Source: Physocladia obscura
Taxonomy: Eukaryota; Chytridiomycota; Chytridiomycetes; Chytridiales; Chytriomycetaceae
Reading direction: 5' to 3'
Assembly (NCBI GenBank): GCA_027596945.1
Contig: JADGJH010000300.1
Span: forward strand, 1 to 21,780
DNA: 21,780 bases
This document shows, one piece after another, positions 8,820-17,429 of the stretch. The position numbers and the translations under genes are program-made. Within the stretch, counting starts at the first letter, position 1. Every line of letters begins with the position of its first letter. The notes under the pieces are model-generated. The model was not told the origin of the DNA and did no database searches. It saw only the letters and a program-made list of their open reading frames with translations.

Positions 8820-9595
8820 ATGGAAAAATTAATTAGTTATTCGATAGAAATAAAATCTTCTGATTTATCATGCTGTATTTGTTTTGATCAGCTCAATATT
8901 CCTTTTGCTCAGTGTGCTAATGCTGGAGCTCATTTTGTATGTGTAAGATGTTTACGTAAAATTAGAATAAATGTCCACAATGTAAAACCAATTCTTTGTT
9001 TAACAATGAGCAACTAGAATCACACCTGTTGAAATTTATGGTGAGTTGTCCTAATAAGCACTGTAAAGCCAAGACTTTGCGTTGGAATTTATAATTTATT
9101 AGATCATCAAAGTGAATGTATTTACACCAGGACAAACTGTCCTTTATGTGATAAGATGGTCTCTCTTTCATCCATACAATCACATTTTGAATGAAAATGT
9201 ACAACAAAAGTGATTAAAAAAGATTACCAATTTAATTCAAATTCACATGATATTGAAGTAGATGCTATGGAAAATGATACTTTTTTAATCATTGATGACG
9301 GAGTTGTATTATTTAGAAAGGATGATACTAAATGGTTACTATGTCCACTAGCACAAAGCAGTTCTAGTATCATAATAGTAACAACTACCAAGAGGTCACT
9401 AGGTGACACTATTTCGGTTAAAAGTGTTCACTTGAAATGTCAAACTAATTTAAATGAACTGAAATGGAAGGATTTGGATACTGATGGTGACGTTTAAGTA
9501 CGAATGATTGAGAACGGACAAAATGGAATCACAGGATTTTTGAATCATGTATTCAATGTGAGAGATCATCCAAGAGAAGATACAGACAACTAAAC
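8820..9595 (+). pseudogene. SIAH/SINA-like RING E3 ligase, frameshifted, element cargo
   Basis: The frame opens with ATG at 8820. A RING is clear: CCICFDQL, then QC, AHFVCVRC, then KCPQC, the last read only after a one-base shift near 8970. The spacing C-x2-C-x10-C-x5-H-x2-C-x2-C resembles the SINA RING. After it come SCPNKHCKAK and, in another frame, HQSEC, NCPLCDK and HFE-stop-KC, which fit the paired zinc fingers of the SIAH/TRAF type. A final open frame (9210-9497) with VVLFRKDDTKWLLCPL sits where the SIAH substrate-binding domain would lie, ending at TAA; similar-looking sequence continues in frame to about 9595. SIAH proteins ubiquitinate bound substrates. With at least two frameshifts plus a TGA (9192-9194) this copy is probably not functional unless introns that I did not find remove the breaks. 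Confidence 0.6.
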
Positions 9596-9630
9596 TTAAA
9601 ATTGATCTTATTTCAAATGCTAAGCAAAAT

Positions 9631-9942
9631 TACAGAAAGAAATCTAATTCAGAATATAATTGCGTTCAAAAATTCTAAATTAGGGTCTAATTAGAATCTA
9701 AATTACCAAAAGTACGATGAAATAACAGTGTAAATATAAGAGATAATGTAACGAAACTTTTATTTGAGATTCTGTGCTGAATTTAATCAACTTGAAACAA
9801 CAAAAACAACCAACAAGGTACACATAAACTTGGAATATTCTTGAAAATAATCATGAGCATGTTTTCTGCCACTTTTGATCGAATTCAGCAGGGATTGTCT
9901 AATAAAAAAAACGGTATCATAAGCTCTCTTATCTACACTTCT
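9631..9942 (-). repeat. Right terminal inverted repeat
   Basis: Reverse complement of the left TIR (7330-7630), with a run of 22 matching bases at 9914-9935. One internal stretch (about 9850-9875) differs from the left arm, so the arms have diverged locally. Confidence 0.9.
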
Positions 9943-9946
9943 TACG
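9943..9946. repeat. Target-site duplication TACG, right copy
   Basis: Directly abuts the right TIR and pairs with 7326-7329. On the reverse strand CGTA completes the codons that join TSKP to YVPA in the interrupted gene. Confidence 0.7.
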
Positions 9947-11616
9947 GTTTCGATGTGTGCCAGCGAATATCACGGAAATTATTGAACTGAGGACCAATGA
10001 AATAAAGCGAGCCCATATCATAGGAATATTCGTTTTCAAGTGGAATGATAGTTTCTTTAAATTGCCGTTCAGCAAAACGTACGTAATTTGGGCATTTATC
10101 TTCATTATTTGTATCACGTTTGGCATCAAAAAATGTTCCAGGAGTTCCAAGACATCCCTTGTATTGAAATGATCCATATTTTTCCAATATATTATCATCA
10201 CATGTAACTAAATTATGTTCACGTAGGTGAGGACAGCGAAAAACCATAAGCACGTGAGTGCAAGACGAATTAAATACAATAGTATTGGCAGTAATGGAGT
10301 AGTACTTGGTAGAAGCAGAACCGACTTCCTTTAACTCGGCATTGGAGTTGGTGACCAAGTTGTTGAATTTAAAGTAACTGTATGTGTTGTTAAGATATCC
10401 ACTGTTTTTGATTTCTTGGGCTTTTTGAGTGGCTTCATAGATGATTCTTGTCACAATTTCAGTGTTAACTGGGAAGAAAAAATGTGGTCAGTTTTTCGTT
10501 CCAATAATTCTAAATACTTTTTTGATCATACAATATTCAGAAGTTCCAACATTTCGAATTTCGTATTCAGTATTGGAAGAAATCTGGGACAAGCTATGAT
10601 CATAGTTATGCTTGGGGATCAAATTAGGAACAGGAAAGAATTATGAGTGTGAGGTTAATTTGAAAAGTTTTTGAAAAGGTATTCACCCTTGCTCAGAGTT
10701 GATAGTAAAAGAATTATTATCTTTCTTCAAATGATCCAGAATTTCATTAGCTTTAGCAAGCGTCTTGGTAACGTTGGCATCCATTTCAGATCCGCCAACC
10801 AGATTAACTTTTATTATTGCAGAGAGTAGCATATTATCTGCCATCTGCAAAGACGCAAGTGCATTTTCGACCTTTGATTTTTCCATGATCGCCGACAATA
10901 CTTCAAATCAAGAAAGGAAGTAAAATTTTTTTAAACTTTTCATAAAATAAATTGTCCAGCTCACATGTAAATTTAGCTTGAATATAAACTTCAGCAGCAA
11001 TAATCAAACAGTTCAATAACTCTTCAATTCTATCCACCAACAGCTTCTTTGACTTGGGAGATTTGTCAAACATTGCTGCTTCTGTTTCTTGAAGAGCGTC
11101 AATATCTGTCACAAGATTTGTGAAACGTTTGGCAAGATCACGGATATCACTTCGATGATTTTCTGGGGCTTTGGCAATCTAAAAAAACAAAATTAAAATA
11201 CAAAAATACCAAAAAAGAAAAAGAAAAAGAAAAAAACCTGATATGCAGTAGAGATCACTAGCACCGATAATCTCATAATAGGAGAAACAGAGCCTATATC
11301 TGCGATAATTGAATTCAAAAACTTTACGTCAGGCCAGTTTAAAGCGTTTGTACCAGAAGAACTTTGATAATCTATGTGCTCAGTTTTATCAAGAAATATT
11401 TCAAGCGGAATTTCGTAAGACTCAAGGCCATCAAGCAAAAGCTCAATATCTTTTCGGCCTTTCATTTCCGCAAGTTTGATAACAAGTAACTTCGTTTTTG
11501 CTCTAATTCTTGTTTTATGCTTTGGTTTGTCAAATCGGCGAAGGTTTTGGGACTATTTTGAGTGGACATTAAGCTTTTGCGCGAGAGCATGTTATGAACA
11601 AACTTTTGCACTGGAT

Positions 11617-12649
11617 TCACAGGTTTATGAAAAAAAACGACGTATTAAATGAAGAATAATGAATTATCATACTATGAAACAAACCAGGTAGAAACGAGAA
11701 ATTTGGAAAAGAATTTTTGTGTGCTTCCATCACATTTTGAATGTGATCAAACGCAAAATCATGGAAATTATAATTGCGATCCTCAATGAAATTAACCACA
11801 AATTCATTTTCCCGAATGCTAATCAAAACATCATTGTTATCTCGAAGCTTGTTCAATGGCTCTTACTTCTGGCTTTCGGTATTCAAATTATTTTTCACAA
11901 AGTTCTTGAACTTTTCATCGTCGAATGAATCTTTTTGCATCATTTCAAATACACGTTCGTATTTTTCGCGAACAAACTGGATTATTTTCATGTCGATCCA
12001 ATAGGATTTTTGGCTGCTTGTTACTTCCATTCCCCGAACTTTCGGAAATGGGTTTAAATTGGTTGTACGGAGCCACTGTCGATGATCGTTACCCAAAATA
12101 ACTGTAAATTGAAGAGCAACCGTTGGCACATAGTTTAATGAATATGCCCATCTGACATCGCGGTAGCTGTTAAATTTTGTTCCAACGAATTTGACTCTAC
12201 TGTCTTCAACACCACGTTCAAATTGTCCGATTCCTTGTTCTGTGATCTGCCGCTTGACTAACTCGAAAATTTAGGGTTGCCTTGGCTGTCAATATCTTTA
12301 GTAGCATCGAAAAAGCCACCGGGCGTGCCAAGGCAACCCTTGTATTGGAACGAATGGTCGCCAATGGTATTGTTTTTGCACTGGCCTTGGGTATGCGGGC
12401 AGCGAAACTTCATCAAAACGTGCGATCCGCTTCTGTTAAATACAATCGCATCCGCTGCGATCGTATAGTATTTATCCTCGTCAGTCAGTCTGGCGTTGCT
12501 TTCTTTGATTATTTCCATGTTGCCATTGTCATGCGTGCGAAAATAAAGTATTTGTTGTTGAGTTGGCCTAAGTTCTTGATCTCACTTTTTCTGGCCGAAA
12601 CGGTCTCGTTTATCTGCTGAATAATTGGATCCTGATTGGACCCCAGCAT
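11617..12649 (-). pseudogene. Degenerate Nudix-like gene, copy B, frameshifted
   Basis: A tandem paralogue of copy A, read on the reverse strand. From ATG at 12649 it gives IIQQINETVSARKSEIKNL, matching copy A before the Nudix-like domain. A one-base shift near 12535 is needed to reach MEIIKESNARLTDEDKYYTI. The domain then shows DAIVFNRSGSHVLMKFRCPH and KGCLGTPGGFFDATKD. A second shift near 12262 leads to ELVKRQITEQGIG, replacing REUxEExGU, then RDVRWAYS and YVPTVALQF. An in-frame TAA occurs at 11863-11865, after which homology to the copy A C-terminus (FAFDHIQNVMEAH) continues in the same frame. The helical N-terminal exons of copy A were not found upstream. The final residues (to about 11617) are uncertain. 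The Nudix assignment rests on the GG-F-D...RQ...E layout and conserved spacing; key acidic residues are replaced, as in copy A. Confidence 0.6.
11819..11866 (-). other. Possible exonic intron containing the TAA of copy B
   Basis: The TAA of copy B lies in AAGTAAGAG, containing a GTAAGAG donor. The nearest plausible acceptor, TTGATTAG, is 48 bases on, a multiple of three, and splicing would keep the frame. Copy A has aligned coding residues across this stretch, so an ancestral intron is unlikely. At 48 bases it fits the short-intron sizes of this window (38 and 53 occur). Confidence 0.3.
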
Positions 12650-13560
12650 TTCCTTTTTTCGATTTTTAAAAAAAAAAAAAGGTTTGCCATTTCACTACAT
12701 TTAATCAATTTGACTTTGTGTTCAAAAAAAGTTGGTAGCGTAGTAATAAAGGCAACTTAAGCTATATATCAACAAAACATCAATTAAAAGACCGTTTCCT
12801 CTTTCGTGGAGATTTGCATCGCGTGTTTGAGTCACGTTAAGAGACCAAGACCACGTGAGCAGCCAAAAACTGATGTAGACTATATTTGTAAAATTAACAA
12901 GAGCAGAATGATCAAATTACCGGAATTTAAATTCTTGTTTCTTTTGCTGTTATTATATCGAATCAGATTTATTGAATTGATTGAGTTACTACAAGTTTGT
13001 AATTAATGAATGTTGAATCTGAACATAGTTTGGCTTGTGACTTGCCGTTTTGCTATTGCAAAACAGAGCGGACTGATAAAATAAATAAAAAGAAGAAATG
13101 GCAAAAACGAATTTTAGCGCCTTCGAACAGCTAAGGATAAGTTTCAACGAGAAAAATTTAATGTGAAATTTGAGTTTTCAATTTTTTCTCTTTTATTTTA
13201 TTATTATTCTGCATATGTCTTCTTTTCATTATATTAAAATATTTGACTATTAAATATTTCAAATAATTCTTCACCAAAGCTCTTGCATATCTTATCTTCG
13301 TGAATCAAGAAAGCATTTTTGTAACAGTTCATGACAAAATCACAGCCAATGGTTCAACTTTTTTTTGGAGTAGCAAATTTGACTTGCAATGATGTGAACT
13401 ATTTAGAATATGTAAGGCAAAAGTACTTTTTAAAATTACCGCATCTGGGTAGTCAACACATATGCTGTCTGTTCTAAAAAAAATAATTGTGAATCAAGAA
13501 ACTAATACTTGATCCTGCCATACGCTTGAGACTTTCAGATTTTTAGAAATTTCGCGTTGA
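12650..13560. other. Gene-poor AT-rich stretch
   Basis: Upstream of copy B. No open frame longer than about 66 codons and no homology recognised. Poly-A/T runs occur at about 12661-12680. It ends where CpG dinucleotides become very rare. The promoter of copy B, if any, should lie at its left side. Confidence 0.45.
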
Positions 13561-15220
13561 TTATGTGCCATTTTTTTGATTCAGTCTTTGTGTCTGACTG
13601 AAAAGTGGATCCCCCAAGTGCACCATTATCCAGCATCTTCCACACATATCAAATAATATGCAAACTCAGAGAAGAATTGTGTTTCTGGATACTGTGGTGT
13701 GATTTTTCTTTTGTTTTGAAATCAAGTTATATATTCTTCCATCTTATAGGCCAGGCCATACATTCTGTGTTTTGACAATGGAATTAGGTGTCAAAATGCA
13801 CGTGAAAGGAGTGGCTTACCAAACAATTGCAAATATTCTTGTAGGAACTGGATTTACATATTCAAAGTAAGCCAATTTGTCCAAGGATTGTATCTTGGCC
13901 ATTTGAAGTTTCACAGTTAATGAAGTTACCAACATCTTTGAAGAGTTTGATTTAGAGGACTATCCCTATTTACAAAATTGCTTGGATCAAATTGATGTGG
14001 GTTTTACTGTGGGGTTATTGGAAAAATAGTATGTATTGCAATAAGCAATGATATTTGCTACTTTTGTTGTTACTACTCAATGACATAGGGGAAAAATAGT
14101 GAACTAATTTCTGTCAGAAATGCTAAAATTCCATGACCAGTGGCAACAGTCTGGAATAATTCACTGCTAAATATAATTAGTCCATTAATTCTCTGTGTAT
14201 AATAATTAGGAATTGAAATACAAAGCTTTTATTAAAGGTGATTCAAGCTGTATTGAAAGATGAATTCACTTTTATTGAAAGAAATCACTCAATTTGCTTA
14301 AAAAGTAAAAAACAAAACAGTGAACTTGCTGTTCCTGTCATTAAACGGTAGCTTTTGTATTAATACAAGAAAGTTTTGTATGGAGAGGAAAATGCAAAAT
14401 TTATTCAAAGACTGTTTTTGGAATTTTTGTGATGGAGGATTTTGAAGAAAAAAGAATTCTTGCTAAAATTCCTTACCATGCACAATCATAAATGGAGATT
14501 GCAACGCATGTTGGCATCACTTTTGAGTCTGCAGCTCTCATTTGGATGAACTTGTTTCAGAGTTGTTCTTTGCTGTGCTGATTGGCTTTTGTGAAGCCTG
14601 TGGTTTAAATTCTTCAAGAACATATAAGAGCTCTATTTGTTGTTGATCAATATACTAATAACAAAATTCCAACCATCTAACTTGCAAGCTCAGTGAAGGT
14701 TTCACCTGCTTTCAATCTGTTATCTGTTCTTGTTAGTCATCTGACCTAATTCCCATTTATTTTGTTTTCTTTCTGCGTGTCTGCTCCTGCCATTTCATAT
14801 CTCCATTTTTTCTCAGAGAAATCAATTTTATTTTCATTAGGCTTGTGCCTGATTCCAAATTTTATACTTAAACTGAGCAATTCCCCAATAATTACTGCCA
14901 AGTGTCTTATCAGTAATTATTGGATTATCTTGCTTTGCCTGATCTCCTTTGTCAATCTCAGTTGCTCACCAAACATTCGCAAAAATACAAAGGCATCCTG
15001 CCAAGTGCGTTTTTGATCTACATTAGCTCATCCAACAAAAAGTTGGCTGTCTTGATCTTGATTGCCACTGACTTTTGCTCCTTTATTGAGTTTTGGTGAA
15101 CTCACTAAATTTGTGCTGGTTGTGGTCTCAGGGACTTTTTGCCTTTGCACACGTTGTTTTGCTGTTTAAAATTTCTTTGAGTTTGTGTCGAGATAGTTTT
15201 TTGGTCTCTAAAATCTGAGA
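13561..15220. other. CpG-depleted gene-less block, left of VAP
   Basis: I count nine CG dinucleotides in about 1.66 kb, against dozens in the 607 bases of VAP exon 2. TG and CA are abundant. Forward frames give protein-like pieces (for example near 13780-13870 and 14440-14560) broken by many stops. This is the pattern of an old repeat decayed by deamination of methylated CpG. I recognise no family. The right edge lies just before the VAP start. Confidence 0.55.
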
Positions 15221-15245
15221 AAAAATTCGTTACTTCACTCACCAA

Positions 15246-16187
15246 ATGTCAGCAATCGCAATTTCGGTGGCTCCAGACACACTCGAGTTTCGGCGTCCAT
15301 TCAGCCAAGTCGTGCGCCAGTTCATTACGCTGACAAATACAGCAACAGACGGCTCTGTACTCGCCTTCAAAATCAAAACAACTGCGCCTAAGCAGTATTG
15401 TGTCAGACCCAATGCTGGAACAATCGCGCCGGGGTAATTTTTCCAACCCACCCATCGTCTATTCACGAACTATATCTTGCGGCAATACAGACCATCCGCT
15501 GATGATTTTGCTTCCTCATCGCGTTTGTGTTTTTTTATATTAAAAAACAACTCACCGAACATTACAAAATAAACACGCAGAGGCACTCGTGAGATCGAAG
15601 TACTTCTCCAAGCGATGCGCGAAGATCCACCGCTAGACTTTCGCTGCAAAGACAAGTTTCTGGTGCAAAGCACGCGCGTACCACGCGACTTTGGTGAAGT
15701 CGAAGATGAAACCGCTCGCGCCACCGAGCTGTGGACGCGCGCTGAGGAAGCAAAGCGCTTTGGCAACGAAGACTCAATTTACGAAAAGAAAATCAAAGTG
15801 GCGTTTCTCGCACCTGTTCCGCAAATCCCGCTCCCAAATGCAGTAACATCAACAACAATAACAGCAACTGTGTCAAATGGAACATCGCCAGTGTCAACCA
15901 CGACGGTTGACCCAGACGCGGCTGTTATCACGTCTGCGAAGCAAACGGATCGTGAATTGAGAGATGCAAAGGATGCAATCAAACGTCTCACGATTGCTTG
16001 TGAGGGATACAAAGCTGAAATCGAACGGTTAAATGTTTTGCGCCAACGAAAAACCGCAGACGAAAAGAGTGGAAGTGCAGTTGTCGGCTCCCAGTTCGCC
16101 ACAAGTCAAACACAGCAAACTTTACCCCTACCACTCGCTATTGCTCTTGCACTTATTGCATTTATTCTGGGTGCTGTGTTGTTTTAA
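15246..16187 (+). CDS. VAP/Scs2-type MSP-domain tail-anchored ER protein
   Basis: join(15246..15433,15581..16187), 264 residues; the intron is 147 bases with a GTAATT donor and CGCAG acceptor. Residues 1 to about 125 form the MSP domain, including the signature KTTAPKQYCVRPNAG (45-59) and VLLQAMREDPPLDF (70-83), which read like fungal Scs2 proteins. A Ser/Thr-rich linker follows, then a coiled coil at about 186-221 (DRELRDAKDAIKRL) and a C-terminal hydrophobic anchor at 244-264 ending VLF. VAP proteins sit in the ER membrane, bind FFAT motifs of lipid-transfer proteins and organise contacts with plasma membrane and other organelles. The ATG is the first after AT-rich leader and begins directly with the MSP strand. 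No defect is seen; Trp is TGG and the stop is TAA. The length is typical for the family. Confidence 0.95.
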
Positions 16188-16397
16188 AACGGTGTCGATC
16201 AAACCAACTCCATGAGTATTGCGGATTATTTGATTAGTGTGGACGGTAATTTCAGTGGTGTATTTGTTTAGATATTCGAATTGGTCAATATTATGCTGTT
16301 CTTTTGAATTTTTATTTTTATTTTTGTTTTGTCTTGTTTTTTTTTTCTCTTCGAAGAAACATCATCGTATTTCAGGCATTTATTTGAATAGAATTAT

Positions 16398-17257
16398 TTA
16401 TGCGACAGTCTTTTCAAAAGCGCTCCGAATTTTCGCGTTTTGGATCCAGTCACAAGAGACGTCATCCAAATGGTTATCAAAATCAACAAGAATGGTTTGT
16501 TGGTCGTTGTCAACCAATTTCTGCAGTTTTGCGTATGTGGACCAAACATCACCTTTTAAAGTCGCTCTAGATAATTATAATTGCGTAAGATATACTTGTT
16601 ATGGTAATGAAAAAGTTACCCGTCTTGTACTTTCTTCCACGAGCCACTGGTTTCCTTAAAAACCTGGTTTTGTATTGATATTGATTAAATGGATAGACGC
16701 TTATTCACAAATGATATTTGTCAAATACCAGCATGCCCAAATCCGACAAAGGTTCCAAGACTTTAGTATTGTCAAGCTAATCCAGATGTCAAAAGGAGAA
16801 AAAAAGGATAAACCAAGGTAAAACATATACACAACTGACCACAAACAATACGGAATCTCCTCCGCTAAGTCTATTTACGGAGCTTGCAATCAATGCAGTC
16901 AAAGCGCTGACAGAAGTATCATCCAGTAGTTGATTCGCCACGTATATTCCGACAATACGCTTTTCAATCATGCTGGCGTAAATCGTAATCTGTGGTATTA
17001 ATTCCGAGTACATTTAATCGCCATTAAATCGATCTTAATGAAATGATAGAAAAACTGTGCTTGGAAGAGTTTCGCACCTGCTCAAGCGAAGCTTCGACAA
17101 TCGACGATAACGGCAGGACATTGTGCATCACCGGAACCGCATCGGACACGTCAACAGATGAAGTTCCGAGTAAAATTCCGAATACGGAATGCTCTGGAAA
17201 TTTGGCTGCGTGCAGGGTTATTTTCGCAAACGCCAGGGGACCAACAACGGAAGCCAT
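16398..17257 (-). CDS. EMC8: ER membrane protein complex subunit 8/9 homologue
   Basis: complement(join(16398..16566,16620..16663,16729..16776,16840..16989,17078..17257)), 196 residues with four introns of 53, 65, 63 and 88 bases, all GT-AG. The MPN-like fold is visible: KITLHAAKFPEHSVFGILLG (13-32), VMHNVLPLSSIVEASL (43-58), KRIVGIYVANQ (70-80), VLFVLDNTKV (107-116) and the family-typical C-terminus LVDFDNHLDD (167-176). As in other EMC8/9 proteins, the metalloprotease JAMM residues are absent, so it is structural rather than enzymatic. EMC inserts tail-anchored and multi-pass proteins into the ER membrane; this subunit is in its cytosolic part. The exon borders were chosen because each keeps alignment with the human family without gaps. 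It is convergent with VAP, 210 bases between stops. EMC8 and EMC9 cannot be separated here, since fungi commonly have one. Confidence 0.93.
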
Positions 17258-17429
17258 TTCTATTCAAACAATTTTTCAAATCACTTTTATGCATATTTCA
17301 AACTCCTTCAACATTAACTTTCCTTTCCAACCAAAAAATTTCTCAAACAACCAACAACTGCAATTAATTTTTTCAATAAAACTCACTCTGTGTCAAGTTT
17401 TAATCATCAACCATAACATTGTCTAAAAT

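Larger units (their letters stand above)
7330..9942. mobile_element. 2.6 kb TIR DNA element with RING and coiled-coil cargo, no visible transposase
   Basis: The two ends are long inverted repeats (7330-7630 and 9631-9942). The element is flanked by TACG, sits inside copy A of the Nudix-like gene, and excises conceptually without a scar. Contents are, in order, an unassigned left arm, a GC-rich foldable segment (8012-8120), a reverse coiled-coil gene (8174-8728) and a forward decayed SIAH-like RING gene (8820 to about 9595). No DDE transposase, tyrosine recombinase or helicase is seen, so it is probably non-autonomous and was moved in trans. A 4-base duplication is unlike hAT (8), typical MULE (8-11) or Tc1 (TA), and is known for Sola and some Academ elements; I do not assign a superfamily. 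The ends match each other closely apart from small substitutions and a two-base overhang, so insertion is probably fairly recent. Confidence 0.85.
6914..11465 (-). pseudogene. Helical-bundle plus degenerate Nudix-like gene, copy A, split by a transposon
   Basis: Read on the reverse strand. Exons 11238-11465, 10965-11178 and 10687-10900 have GT-AG borders and compatible phases and encode a mostly helical region. One segment, around RDLAKRFTNLVTDIDAL, resembles N-terminal helical domains of MLKL/HeLo-type cell-death proteins; that likeness is only by eye. A further exon lies near 10500-10610, but its frame is unresolved. From 10468 to 9943 follows a Nudix-like domain: a strand rich in VFNSS and HVLMVFRCPH, then GCLGTPGTFFDAKRD, then FAERQFKETI in the place of REUxEExGU. 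The catalytic Glu set is not intact, so hydrolase activity is doubtful. The reading breaks off at RWHTSKP and resumes at 7325 with YVPALALQF, running to TAA at 6914. Deleting 7330-9942 and one TACG restores an uninterrupted frame matching copy B in length. The 5' start is not settled; an ATG lies at 11463-11465, with further open sequence upstream. Confidence 0.65.

Noticed and set aside
14762..15016. Forward open frame of 84 codons with hydrophobic runs
   Set aside because: It lies in the CpG-poor block, has no start context or neighbouring exons, and hydrophobicity follows from T-rich DNA.
16237..16659. Forward open frame of 140 codons downstream of VAP
   Set aside because: It is antisense to EMC8/9 exons 4 and 5, whose family match (LVDFDNHLDD) is clear.
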